NCBI RefSeq assembly: GCF_900099805.1
Contig: NZ_FNDR01000004.1
Location: 1 to 64,000 of the forward strand
Reading direction: 5' to 3'
Length of the DNA: 64,000 nucleotides
Source of the DNA: Variovorax sp. OV700
Lineage (GTDB): Bacteria; Pseudomonadota; Gammaproteobacteria; Burkholderiales; Burkholderiaceae_C
The notes beneath the pieces were generated by a model. The model saw nothing but the letters and a program-made list of their open reading frames with translations, had not been told where the DNA came from and did not search any database. Positions 52,275-63,169 of this stretch are shown here, in pieces. The translations under genes were made by a program, and so were the position numbers. Each line of letters begins with the position of its first letter. The first letter of the stretch is position 1.

Positions 52275-53966
52275 ATGTCCCTCACTGCCGAAATCCCCAT
52301 TCCCGCCCACGCGGCCCCATCGGCATTCGCACCCGCCATCTCCGCGGCCACCCAGCACCAATGGCTGCAGGACGGCCGCGAACTCGCCCTGCTCGACGTT
52401 CGCGAGCACGGCCAGTACGGCGAAGGCCATCCCTTCTTCGCGGTGCATGCCGCCTACAGCCGTCTCGAAACCGAGGTTGCCCGCCTCGTGCCGCGCCGCG
52501 CCACCCGCACGGTGCTGTTCGACGGCGGCGACACGGAGTCGGCGCTGGCGCGCAAGGCCGCAGGACGCCTTGCAGCGCTCGGCTATGACGACGTGTCGGT
52601 GCTCGCAGGCGGCGCACCGGCCTGGTCGCGCGCCGGCCACACGCTGTTCAAGGGCGTGAACCTGCCGTCCAAGACCTTCGGCGAACTCGCCGAACATGCC
52701 TTCGAAGTACCGCACATCGACGCGCACACCCTGGCTGCCCGGCAGCGCGCGGGCGAACCGCTGGTGCTGCTCGACGGCCGCACGCTGGAGGAGCATCGCA
52801 AGATGACGCTGCCCGGCGCCATTCCCGTGCCCAACGGCGAACTGGCATTGCGCTGGCGCACGCTGGTGCCGGACCCGGCCACGCCGATCGTGGTGCACTG
52901 CGCGGGGCGCACGCGCAGCATCGTCGGCGCGCAGATCCTGCGCGACCTTGGCGTGCCGAACCCCGTGCTTGCGCTGGAGAACGGCACACAGGGCTGGGCA
53001 CTCGCGGGCCTCGAACTCGAGCGCGGCAGCGCCCGGACGCTCCCGCCGGCACCCAATGCCGCGCAGCGCCGGGCCGCACGCGACGATGCCGCTGCGGCGG
53101 CACAGCGCGCGGGCGTGCCCGTGCTCAGCGCCGCCGAGGCGCAGGCATGGCTCGACGACGGCACCCGCACCACCTTCGTGTTCGACGTCCGCACCGCGGA
53201 GGAATTTGCCGCCGGCGGCCTGCAGGGCGCGCGCCACGCGCCGGGCGGCCAGTTGCTCCAGGCCACCGACCTGCAGATCGGCGTGCGCCACGCGCGCGTT
53301 CTGGTGCTCGACGACGACGGTGTGCGCGCCCCGGTGGTGGCGCTGTGGCTGCGCCGGCTCGGCCTCGACGCTGCGCTGGTCGAAGACGGCCTGGCCAGCG
53401 AGCTGCGCGTTCCGGTTCGTGCACCGGCGAGGCTTCCACCGGCGGTGGCGGAACTGGACGCCGCCGAACTGGCCACGTTGCGCGAAGACGGCACCGACCC
53501 GCCCGCCGTGCTGGATCTGCGCCCTTCGCGAACCTACAGGGCGCGCCATGCGCGCGGCGCCGCCTGGTCGATCCGTCCCCGCGTGGTCGCCAATGCCCTG
53601 GCCGCGACCGGCGGCAACCTGCAGCATCCGGTGCTGCTGATCGCACCCGACGAAACCATCGCTCGCCTGGTCGCGCAAGACCTGCGCGAGGCCGGCTGGC
53701 AGCAGCTCTCATGGGCCCGCGCCGAAGCGGTCGAGTCCGCGGGCTGGGCCCAGCAGGCCACGTCCGCGTCGCCATCCGACGCCGAGGCCATCGACTACCT
53801 GCTGTTCGTGCACGACCGCCACGACGGCAATCTCGACGCGGCGCGCCGCTACCTCGACTGGGAATTGGGCCTGATCGCCCAATGTGCGCCCGATGAACTG
53901 GCCAGCTTCAGCCTGCCGGCCGCTGCGCACGAAAGTTCGCGCCAAAAACCGCATATCGATAGTTGA
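52275..53966 (+). CDS. Four-domain rhodanese-like protein
   Basis: 563-aa cytoplasmic protein with four rhodanese-like domains at ~25-125, 145-255, 290-395 and 410-500. Only domain 2 has the catalytic cysteine (C209 in VVHCAGRTRS). Domain 1 has Asp/Gly at that place (LFDGGDTESA), domain 3 Asp (LVLDDDGVRA), and domain 4 has no Cys (LLIAPDETIA). Each domain keeps the opening LLDVRE-type or LDLRPS-type strand. Rhodaneses carry sulfane sulfur, e.g. from thiosulfate or persulfide to an acceptor. The ATG at 52275 is used; 12 further codons upstream are open. Motif copy C lies in front, so it can start its own transcript. Confidence 0.9.
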   Translation: MSLTAEIPIPAHAAPSAFAPAISAATQHQWLQDGRELALLDVREHGQYGEGHPFFAVHAAYSRLETEVARLVPRRATRTVLFDGGDTESALARKAAGRLAALGYDDVSVLAGGAPAWSRAGHTLFKGVNLPSKTFGELAEHAFEVPHIDAHTLAARQRAGEPLVLLDGRTLEEHRKMTLPGAIPVPNGELALRWRTLVPDPATPIVVHCAGRTRSIVGAQILRDLGVPNPVLALENGTQGWALAGLELERGSARTLPPAPNAAQRRAARDDAAAAAQRAGVPVLSAAEAQAWLDDGTRTTFVFDVRTAEEFAAGGLQGARHAPGGQLLQATDLQIGVRHARVLVLDDDGVRAPVVALWLRRLGLDAALVEDGLASELRVPVRAPARLPPAVAELDAAELATLREDGTDPPAVLDLRPSRTYRARHARGAAWSIRPRVVANALAATGGNLQHPVLLIAPDETIARLVAQDLREAGWQQLSWARAEAVESAGWAQQATSASPSDAEAIDYLLFVHDRHDGNLDAARRYLDWELGLIAQCAPDELASFSLPAAAHESSRQKPHIDS

Positions 53967-54186
53967 AGGCGTTCGTTGCAGCGGCAGGCGCGGCCTCGCA
54001 AGATCGCCGCCTGCCTGGTCTCCTTCGAATTCCGCCATGCCACACCGGCCATGGACCGGCGATGCGCCCGTGCTGCGGCCGCATGTCGGACTCGAGGAGC
54101 CGCAGGACCCGATCGCCCACCAGGCGCAAGCCTTCGCCGCCCGCTGTGCCGGCACCCTGACTCCAGCCAGCGAATATCTCTTCTCC
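53967..54186. other. Gap before hyuA
   Basis: 220 bp between the rhodanese and hyuA genes. The hyuA frame is open throughout, with an ATG at 54037, but that part reads as low-quality Pro/Ala-rich sequence. An imperfect copy of the ATGCG motif lies at 53942-53962 inside the rhodanese end. No hairpin seen. Confidence 0.35.
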
Positions 54187-56343
54187 ATGTCCTCGAAAGC
54201 CAATTCCTTCTCCGAAACACCCGACCCGCGCGTGCGCGTGGCGGTCGATGTCGGCGGCACCTTCACCGACGTGGTGCTGCTGCGCGGCGTCGAGAAGCAC
54301 ACCCTCAAGGTGCTCACCACGCCGGCCGCCCCCGAGCAGGCCGTGCTCGGCGGGGTGCAAGAGGTGCTGCAGCAGGCGGGCATCGGCTGGGCCGATGTCG
54401 ACCTGCTGATCCTCGGCACCACGCTGGCCACCAACGCGCTGATCGAGCGCAAGGGCGCGTCCACGGCGCTGCTCACCACGCACGGGTTCCGCGACCTGGT
54501 GGAGATCGGCCTCGAAGACCGTTTCGCGCAGTACGACGTGTTCCTCGACAAGCCCGCACCGCTGGTGCCGCGCCACTGGCGCCACGGGGTGGTCGAGCGC
54601 GTGGATGCGGCCGGCCGCGTGATCACGCCACTGGACGAAGCGCAGGTGGCCGTGCTCGCGAAGCAGCTGGTGGCCGACGGTATCGAGAGCGTGGCCGTGT
54701 GCTTCCTGCACGGCTATGCCAACCCCGCGCACGAGCGCCGGGTGCGCGAGCTGCTGCGCCAGCACGCGCCCGGCCTGTGGGTGTCGCTGGCCTCCGACGT
54801 GTGTCCCGAGATCCGCGAGTACGAGCGCCTGTCGACCATCAGCGCCAACGCCTATGTGCAGCCGCAGGTGGCAGGCTACCTGCGCCGCCTGCAGGAAGGT
54901 GCGAGCGCACGCGGCCTGCATGCCGAACCCTTCCTCATGACATCGGGCGGCGCCATCACCACGCTGCAGGCCGGCATCGACGAGCCCGTGCGCCTGGTCG
55001 AGTCGGGCCCCGCGGGCGGTGCGGTGCTGGCGCGGCAGGTGGCCGAGCAGATCGGCGCCACGCGCGCGCTCTCGTTCGACATGGGCGGCACCACCGCCAA
55101 GATCTGCTTCATCGACGACTACCAGCCGCAGATCAGCCGCAGCTTCGAGTTCGGCCGGGTGCACCGGCACCTGAAGGGCTCGGGCCTGCCGATCCGCATC
55201 CCGGTGATCGAGATGGTGGAGATCGGCGCGGGCGGCGGCTCCATCGCGCGCGTCAACCACCTGGGCGTGGTGCAGGTGGGTCCCGACAGCGCGGGCTCCG
55301 CGCCCGGCCCGGCCGCCTACGGCCTGGGCGGCGAACAGCCCACCGTGACCGACGCGCACGCCGCGCTCGGCACCATCGATCCGGCGCGCTTCGCGGTCGG
55401 CAAGGTGCGGCTCGATCCGCAGCGTGCACGCGACGCACTGCTGCAGGGCCTCACGGCGCAGACCGGCCTCGATGTGGAAACTGCCGCGCAGGCCGTGATC
55501 GAGATCGTCACCGAGAACATGGCCAACGCTGCGCGCGTGCATGCCTCCGAACTCGGCAAGGCGGCGGAAGAAAGCACGCTGATCGCCTTCGGCGGTGCGG
55601 CGCCGCTGCATGCCGCCCTGCTGGCGCGCAAGCTGGGCATCGCACGGCTCGTGATTCCCAATTCGGCCGGCGTCGGTTCGGCGCTGGGTTTTCTGTGGGC
55701 GCCGGTGGCCTACCAGACCGTGCGCAGCCTCGCGCAGCGGCTGGACCGCATCGACCATGCCGCGGTGGACAAGCTGCTGATCGAGCTCACAGCCACGGCC
55801 GACGACGTGGTGCTGCGCGCCGCGCCCGGGGCCGCGCTGGTGCGCCATCGCCAGGCCTTCATGCGCTACGCCGGCCAGGGCCACGAGATTCCGGTCGAGT
55901 TGCCCGAAGGCCCGTTCGATGCGACCGCGAGCAAGGCTTTGCATCGACGCTTCGAGGAACGCTATGCCGCGCTCTACGGCCGCAGCCTGCCGCACATCGC
56001 GGCCGAGGCGGTGAGCTGGTCCGTCGCGGTGGAGGCCGGGGGCCGCGCGGCGCCGGAGCCCGACGAGGTGGCGGCCGACACGGGCCGCGCCGCACCTTCG
56101 GGCACGCGCCGCCTGTACGACGCCGACGCCGGCCGGTGGGCCGAGGTTCCGGTCTATGAACGCACCGCGCTCGGTGTGGGCAAGTGGATCGAAGGCCCGG
56201 CGCTGATCGTCGAAGACGAGACGACCACGCACGTCATCGCCGGCTTTGAGGCGCGTATCAGCAGGCTGGGCGCGCTGGTGCTCGACGACACGACCGCCGT
56301 CCAGCTCGACCACGCCGAGGCCGCCGAAGCGGTCCCTGCATGA
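54187..56343 (+). CDS. hyuA: Hydantoinase A / 5-oxoprolinase alpha-type protein
   Basis: 718-aa ATP-dependent subunit of the hydantoinase/5-oxoprolinase family. The N-terminal actin-like phosphate-binding motif VRVAVDVGGTFTDVVLLRG is at residues ~14-32, a second block SFDMGGTTAKICF near 295 and EIGAGGGSIARV near 345. The enzyme uses ATP to open a cyclic amide such as 5-oxoproline, hydantoin or a related ring, and needs the HyuB partner coded next. Start at ATG 54187 because family members begin a few residues before the VDVGGTFTD motif. Its stop overlaps the hyuB start as ATGA. Confidence 0.9.
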   Translation: MSSKANSFSETPDPRVRVAVDVGGTFTDVVLLRGVEKHTLKVLTTPAAPEQAVLGGVQEVLQQAGIGWADVDLLILGTTLATNALIERKGASTALLTTHGFRDLVEIGLEDRFAQYDVFLDKPAPLVPRHWRHGVVERVDAAGRVITPLDEAQVAVLAKQLVADGIESVAVCFLHGYANPAHERRVRELLRQHAPGLWVSLASDVCPEIREYERLSTISANAYVQPQVAGYLRRLQEGASARGLHAEPFLMTSGGAITTLQAGIDEPVRLVESGPAGGAVLARQVAEQIGATRALSFDMGGTTAKICFIDDYQPQISRSFEFGRVHRHLKGSGLPIRIPVIEMVEIGAGGGSIARVNHLGVVQVGPDSAGSAPGPAAYGLGGEQPTVTDAHAALGTIDPARFAVGKVRLDPQRARDALLQGLTAQTGLDVETAAQAVIEIVTENMANAARVHASELGKAAEESTLIAFGGAAPLHAALLARKLGIARLVIPNSAGVGSALGFLWAPVAYQTVRSLAQRLDRIDHAAVDKLLIELTATADDVVLRAAPGAALVRHRQAFMRYAGQGHEIPVELPEGPFDATASKALHRRFEERYAALYGRSLPHIAAEAVSWSVAVEAGGRAAPEPDEVAADTGRAAPSGTRRLYDADAGRWAEVPVYERTALGVGKWIEGPALIVEDETTTHVIAGFEARISRLGALVLDDTTAVQLDHAEAAEAVPA

Positions 56344-58025
56344 GCGCTACGGGCCGTCAGGCGCTGCGCCAGCAACTGGTGTGGAGCCGCCTGCTCGCGG
56401 TGGTCGAGGAACAGGCGCAGGCGCTCATTCGCACCGCCTTCGGCACACCGACGCGCGAGGCCGGCGACCTGTCGGCCGGCGTGTTCCTGCCCGACGGACG
56501 GATGGTCGCGCAGGCCGTGACCGGCACGCCGGGCCACGTCAACTCGATGGCCGATTCGGTGCTGCATTTCCTGCGCGCCTTTCCGGCCGACACCATGCGC
56601 GACGGCGACGTGTGCGTCACCAACGATCCGTGGAAAGGCACGGGCCACCTGTTCGACGTGGTCATGGTCACGCCGGTGTTCCACCGCGGCAAGCTCGTGG
56701 CGCTGTTCGCCTCCACCGTGCACGTGGTGGACATCGGCGGCGTCAACGCCGGGCCCGATGCGCTGGAGATCTTCCACGAAGGCCTGTTCCTGCCGCCGCT
56801 GCGCTTCGTGAGCGAAGGCGCGATCGAAGAGGCGGTGCTGGACATCGTGCGCGCCAACGTGCGCGAGCCCGGCCAGGTCGAGGGCGACTTCCATGCGCTG
56901 GTGGCCTGCAATGCCGTGGGCGCCGCCAGACTCCAGCGCCTGCTGCGCGAGTTCGGCTTGGCCGACCTCGAGGCGCAAGGCGACTACATCATCGAGCGCT
57001 CGCGGCTCGCAATGCGCGAGGCACTGCGCGAATGGCCCAAGGGCACTTGGCAGAACCACATGACGGTCGACGGCTACGACACGCCGGTCGAACTGCATGC
57101 GGCCATCACCATCTCGGACGACGGCGTGCTGGTCGACTTCGAAGGCACTTCCGCCACCATCGCACGCGGCATCAACGTGCCCAAGGCCTACACCGATGCC
57201 TACACCTCCTTCGGCATCCGCTGCCTGGTGGGTGCGGACGTGCCCAACAATTCAGGCTCGCTCGCGCCCATCCGCGTGGTAGCGCCCGAAGGCTCGATCG
57301 TCCATGCGCTGCCGCCTGCCGCGGTGGCAGCCCGCGCGGCGATTGGCCAGATGCTGCCCGACCTCGTGTTCGGGGCGCTGCGCCAGGCACGGCCTGACCG
57401 CGTGCCGGCCGAGGGCGCCTCGTCGCTGTGGAACATCCGGCTGTCCGGCGGCCAACCGATCGAGGGCGGTCCCAACGAGGCGCTGCGGCGCGGGCGCCGC
57501 TTCAACATCGTGAGCTTCAGCACCGGCGGCACCGGCGCGCGGCCGGGCAAGGACGGGCTCTCGGCCACCGCCTATCCGAGCGGCGTGCGCAACGTGTCGC
57601 TCGAGATCCTGGAGACGCAGGCGCCGCTGCTGTTCCGCCGCAAGGAATACCGGCCCGGTTCGGGTGGCGTCGGCGCCTCGCGCGGCGGGCTTGGCCAGGT
57701 CATCGAGATCGAGAACGCCGATGGCGATCCGATGGTGCTCTCGGCCACCTGGGACCGCGTGCGCTTTCCCGCGCGCGGCGCGCTCGGTGGCGGCGACGGT
57801 GCGCCGGGCGCCGCGCGGCTCAAGCATTCGGGCACGGCGTTGCGCGGCAAGGGCCGCCAGGTCATTCCCGCCGGCGAAGTGCTGGTGGTCGAGACGCCCG
57901 GTGGCGCGGGCCTGGGCGACCCGGCAAAACGCGACCCCGCGCTGGCCGCGCGCGACCTGAAGGCCGGGCTCGCCGGAGCCGCCGCCCCCGCACCGCTTGT
58001 CGCATCAACAGGGACCGCTGCATGA
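56340..58025 (+). CDS. hyuB: Hydantoinase B / 5-oxoprolinase beta-type protein, copy 1
   Basis: 561-aa HyuB subunit. Family blocks are TREAGDLSAGVFLPDGRM, GDVCVTNDPWKGTGHLFD, VPNNSGSLAPIRV and the Gly-rich C-terminus ETPGGAGLGDPAKRDP. It pairs with HyuA in the ATP-dependent opening of a cyclic amide. Directly followed, with an ATGA overlap, by a second very similar hyuB, so it arose together with its neighbour by tandem duplication. Confidence 0.92.
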   Translation: MSATGRQALRQQLVWSRLLAVVEEQAQALIRTAFGTPTREAGDLSAGVFLPDGRMVAQAVTGTPGHVNSMADSVLHFLRAFPADTMRDGDVCVTNDPWKGTGHLFDVVMVTPVFHRGKLVALFASTVHVVDIGGVNAGPDALEIFHEGLFLPPLRFVSEGAIEEAVLDIVRANVREPGQVEGDFHALVACNAVGAARLQRLLREFGLADLEAQGDYIIERSRLAMREALREWPKGTWQNHMTVDGYDTPVELHAAITISDDGVLVDFEGTSATIARGINVPKAYTDAYTSFGIRCLVGADVPNNSGSLAPIRVVAPEGSIVHALPPAAVAARAAIGQMLPDLVFGALRQARPDRVPAEGASSLWNIRLSGGQPIEGGPNEALRRGRRFNIVSFSTGGTGARPGKDGLSATAYPSGVRNVSLEILETQAPLLFRRKEYRPGSGGVGASRGGLGQVIEIENADGDPMVLSATWDRVRFPARGALGGGDGAPGAARLKHSGTALRGKGRQVIPAGEVLVVETPGGAGLGDPAKRDPALAARDLKAGLAGAAAPAPLVASTGTAA

Positions 58026-59743
58026 GCAACACGCCCACGGCGCTGGCCAGCCGCCAGCTCATCCGCAACCAACTCGCCTGGAACCGCCTTCTCTCCGTGG
58101 TCGAGGAACAGGCCCAGGTGCTGATCCATACCGCCTTCGGCACCTCCACGCGCGAGGCTGGCGACCTGTCGGCCGGCGTGTTCCTGCCCGACGGCCGCAT
58201 GATCGCGCAGGCCGTGACCGGCACGCCCGGCCACGTTAACTCGATGGCCGAGTCGGTCAAGCACTTCCTGCGGCGCTTTCCCATCGAGACGATGGAAGAC
58301 GGCGACGTGTTCCTGACCAACGATCCGTGGAAGGGCACCGGCCATCTGTTCGACATGACGATGGTCACGCCGGTCTTCGATGGCGAAGGCGACGCACGGC
58401 GCGCGGTGGCGCTGTTTGCCTCCACGCTGCACGTGGTCGACATCGGCGGCATCGGCTCCAGCCCCGACGGCCTGGAGATCTACCACGAGGGCCTGTTCCT
58501 GCCGATCCTGCGCTTCGTGCGCAAAGGCACCGTCGACCCGGCCGTGCGCGCGATCATCCGCGCCAACGTGCGCGACCCCGAGCAGGTCGAGGGCGACCTG
58601 TACGCGCTGGTCGCCTGCAACGAGGTGGGCGGCCGGCGCCTGCGCACGCTGCTGCGCGAATTCGAGCTGGCCGGCCTCGAGGCACTGGGTGAGTTCGTCA
58701 TCGCGCGTTCGGCCCAGGCCATGCGCGAGGCGCTGCGCGGCTGGCCGCGCGGCACCTGGCACAACACGCTGGTGGCCGACGGCTACGACGCGCCCATCAC
58801 GCTGCAGGTGTCGGTCACCATCGCCGACGACGGCATCGTGGTCGACTTCGGCGGCACCTCGGGCACGGTGGCGCGCGGCATCAACGTGCCCAAGGCCTAC
58901 ACCGACGCCTACACCTCCTTCGGCATCCGATGCCTGGTGGGCGCCGACGTGCCCAACAACGCCGGCTCGCTGACACCGATCCGCGTCGAGGCGCCGGCCG
59001 GCTGCATCCTGAATGCGCTGCATCCGGCCGCGGTGACCGCGCGCCACGTGGTCGGCCAGCTGCTGCCCGATGCGGTGTTCGGCGCGCTGCGCCAGGCGAG
59101 GCCCGACCTCGTGCCGGCCGAGGGGGCCTCCTCGCTGTGGAACCTGCAGCTCGTCGGCGGCGAGGTGCTGGCCGGCACCTCCGCGGCCAACGCCGAGGCG
59201 GTGCGGCGCGGCCCGCGCTTCAACGCGATCAGCTTCTCCACCGGCGGCACCGGCGCGCGCCCGGGCAAGGATGGACTGTCGGTGACGGCCTACCCGAGCG
59301 GCGTGCGCAACGTGTCGCTCGAAATTCTCGAGACCCAGGCGCCGATCGTCTTCGAGCGCAAGGAATTCCGTCCCGACTCCGGCGGTGCCGGCACCGTGCG
59401 CGGCGGGCTGGGCCAGGTCATCGAGGTGCGGCATGCGCGCGAAGACGCGGCCATGCTGATCGCCGCCGCGTTCGACCGGGTCGACCATCCCGCGCGCGGT
59501 GCGCTCGGTGGGCTCGACGGCGCACCGGGCCGGCTGCGGCTGGCTTCGGGCGCCGGGCTGCGCGCCAAGGGGCGGCAGCTGATTCCTGCGGGCGACCGGC
59601 TCATCGTCGAGACGCCCGGCGGCGGCGGCCTGGGTCCACCGTCCAGGCGCGACCCGGCGGCGGTGGCGCGCGACCTGCGCGAAGGCCTCGTCTCGGCCGA
59701 AGCGAACCGGGCCGTCGAAAGTGCCGAGCCGGCCGATGCCTGA
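58022..59743 (+). CDS. hyuB: Hydantoinase B / 5-oxoprolinase beta-type protein, copy 2
   Basis: 573-aa paralogue of the preceding gene. Long stretches are identical, e.g. TREAGDLSAGVFLPDGRM, ARGINVPKAYTDAYTSFGI and RNVSLEILETQAP, while both ends and the region around residues 385-400 differ. Having two beta-type subunits with one alpha-type subunit is unusual. The HyuA protein may form two different complexes, or both copies may sit in one. Overlaps the upstream gene by four bases; the next binding-protein gene starts 40 bp downstream. Confidence 0.92.
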   Translation: MSNTPTALASRQLIRNQLAWNRLLSVVEEQAQVLIHTAFGTSTREAGDLSAGVFLPDGRMIAQAVTGTPGHVNSMAESVKHFLRRFPIETMEDGDVFLTNDPWKGTGHLFDMTMVTPVFDGEGDARRAVALFASTLHVVDIGGIGSSPDGLEIYHEGLFLPILRFVRKGTVDPAVRAIIRANVRDPEQVEGDLYALVACNEVGGRRLRTLLREFELAGLEALGEFVIARSAQAMREALRGWPRGTWHNTLVADGYDAPITLQVSVTIADDGIVVDFGGTSGTVARGINVPKAYTDAYTSFGIRCLVGADVPNNAGSLTPIRVEAPAGCILNALHPAAVTARHVVGQLLPDAVFGALRQARPDLVPAEGASSLWNLQLVGGEVLAGTSAANAEAVRRGPRFNAISFSTGGTGARPGKDGLSVTAYPSGVRNVSLEILETQAPIVFERKEFRPDSGGAGTVRGGLGQVIEVRHAREDAAMLIAAAFDRVDHPARGALGGLDGAPGRLRLASGAGLRAKGRQLIPAGDRLIVETPGGGGLGPPSRRDPAAVARDLREGLVSAEANRAVESAEPADA

Positions 59744-59783
59744 CCTTCTTCTTTTTCTTTCACGTCGCCAGTCTCTCCCCACC

Positions 59784-61385
59784 ATGCATCTCCTGATCCA
59801 GGCGCTCCGGCTTCGCAGCGCCGTCGCCGCCACCCTGCTTGCAGCACACCTTGCCGCTCATGCGGCCCCGCCCGCCCACAGCGGCACGCTCACCCTGCTC
59901 CTGACCAGCGAGCCCACGGCGCTCGTCACCATCGGCAACGTCGCCACGCCCATCCTGAGCGTGAGCGCCAAGGTCACCGAAGGGCTGCTCAAGTACGACC
60001 ACGACGTCAACCCGCAGCCGCAGCTGGCCACCGGGTGGACCATCAGCCCCGATGGCCTGACCTACACCTTCACCCTGCGCCAGGGCGTGAAGTGGCACGA
60101 CGGCAAGGACTTCACCTCGGCCGACGTGGCGTATTCCATCGAGCTGCTCAAGAAGATCCACCCGCGCGGCCGCAACACCTTCGCCAACCTCACGGCCGTC
60201 GACACCCCCGACAAGTACACGGCCGTGCTGCGCCTGTCGAAGCCCGCGCCCTACCTGATCCGCGCGCTGGTGGCCACCGAGACGCCGATCGTGCCCAAAC
60301 ACGCCTACGAAGGCACCGACCCCGCCAGCAATCCGAACAACAACGCCCCGATCGGTACTGGCCCCTTCAGGTTCAAGGAGTGGGTGCGCGGCAGCCACAT
60401 CGTGTACGAACGCAATCCCGGGTACTGGGACAAGCCCAAGCCTTACATCGACCAGCTGATCGTGCGCTTCGTGACCGACCCGGCCGCCGCCGCCGTGGCC
60501 TTCGAGACCGGCACTGTCGACCTGGGCTACCGCACGCCGGTTCCGCTGGCCGACCTGGAACGCCTGAAGAAGGTGCCGGCGCTGCGCTTCGAGACCAAGG
60601 GCAACAGCTACTCGTCGAACGTGACGCGGTTGGAGTTCAACCTCGACAACGAGTACTTCAGGAACGAGAAGGTGCGCCAGGCCGTGGCCCGCGCGATCGA
60701 CCGCAGCGTGATCGTGAAGGTGGTGAACTATGGCTATGGCCAGGTGAGCTATTCGCCGATCGCACCGGGCCTGAAGACCTTCCACGACCCCGCGCCCTCC
60801 CCCTACGCCTTCGACCTGAAGAAGGCCAACGCGCTGCTCGACGAGGCAGGCTTTCCGAAGAAGGCCGGCGGCGTGCGCTTCAGCGTGCCGCTGGACTTCA
60901 ATCCCATTGGCTCCGACGGTCCGCGCCTGGCGGACTACCTGCGCTCCGCACTGGCTCGGATCGGCATCGCGGCGACAGTGCGCGCACAGGACCCGAGCGC
61001 CTTCATCAAGCGCATCTACACCGACCGCGATTTCGCCCTCACGACGAACGGCGCGAGCAACCTGTTCGACCCGACCGTCGGTGTGCAGCGCCTGTACTGG
61101 TCGAAGAACTTCATCAAGGGAGTGCCCTTCTCCAACGGCACTCATTACCAGAACCCGGCGGTGGACAAGCTGCTCGAAGACGCCGCCATCGAGAACGACC
61201 CGTCCAGGCGCCTGAAGCTCTTCAAGGATTTCCAGGACACCGTGGCGCGCGACGTGCCCGACCTGAACCTCTACCAGCCGGTGTTCATCACCATCGCCAA
61301 CCAGCGCGTGCACGACCACTCGCTAACGGCCGATGGGGTCGAGTCGAACCTGGCGGATGTCTGGGTGGACGCGGCAAAGAAGTAA
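59784..61385 (+). CDS. Peptide-type ABC binding protein (family 5), paralogue 4
   Basis: 533-aa periplasmic binding protein, signal peptide to about residue 27 (LAAHLAAHAAPP). It shares QGVKWHDGKDFTSADVAYSI, IHPRGRNTF, IGTGPFRFKEWVRGSHIVYE and FDPTVGVQRLYWSKNF with the paralogues at 16014 and 50558. The ATG at 59784 gives the signal peptide; the extra upstream frame looks non-coding. It is the last gene of the plus-strand run. The convergent fused ATPase gene and the permease beyond it are the nearest transporter parts. Confidence 0.93.
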   Translation: MHLLIQALRLRSAVAATLLAAHLAAHAAPPAHSGTLTLLLTSEPTALVTIGNVATPILSVSAKVTEGLLKYDHDVNPQPQLATGWTISPDGLTYTFTLRQGVKWHDGKDFTSADVAYSIELLKKIHPRGRNTFANLTAVDTPDKYTAVLRLSKPAPYLIRALVATETPIVPKHAYEGTDPASNPNNNAPIGTGPFRFKEWVRGSHIVYERNPGYWDKPKPYIDQLIVRFVTDPAAAAVAFETGTVDLGYRTPVPLADLERLKKVPALRFETKGNSYSSNVTRLEFNLDNEYFRNEKVRQAVARAIDRSVIVKVVNYGYGQVSYSPIAPGLKTFHDPAPSPYAFDLKKANALLDEAGFPKKAGGVRFSVPLDFNPIGSDGPRLADYLRSALARIGIAATVRAQDPSAFIKRIYTDRDFALTTNGASNLFDPTVGVQRLYWSKNFIKGVPFSNGTHYQNPAVDKLLEDAAIENDPSRRLKLFKDFQDTVARDVPDLNLYQPVFITIANQRVHDHSLTADGVESNLADVWVDAAKK

Positions 61386-61408
61386 GTTCCGGTCGCCCTT
61401 TCTTCGTA

Positions 61409-61421
61409 CCCGCGAAGCGGG
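61409..61421. terminator. Small hairpin between convergent genes, weak
   Basis: CCCGC-GAA-GCGGG in the 58-bp gap between the binding-protein and ATPase stops. The stem is only 5 bp and no T tract follows on either strand. It may help stop transcription from both sides, but support is weak. Confidence 0.3.
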
Positions 61422-61443
61422 CGCAGTGCAATGTATTGGGGCC

Positions 61444-63168
<1,725 letters not shown>

Positions 63169-63169
63169 C

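Noticed and set aside
53942..53962. A sixth copy of the 25-bp motif (reading CGATATGCGG on the minus strand).
   Set aside because: It lies in the rhodanese coding end and points away from hyuA; only the core matches, so it was not counted.
54037..54186. An upstream ATG that would lengthen HyuA by 50 residues.
   Set aside because: The added part is Pro/Ala-rich and unlike the family, whose proteins start shortly before the VDVGGTFTD motif; neither start has a clear ribosome binding site, so some doubt stays.
53908..59833. Minus-strand open frames of about 750-800 codons opposite hyuA and hyuB.
   Set aside because: Their translations are compositionally biased shadows of well-recognised plus-strand enzymes.
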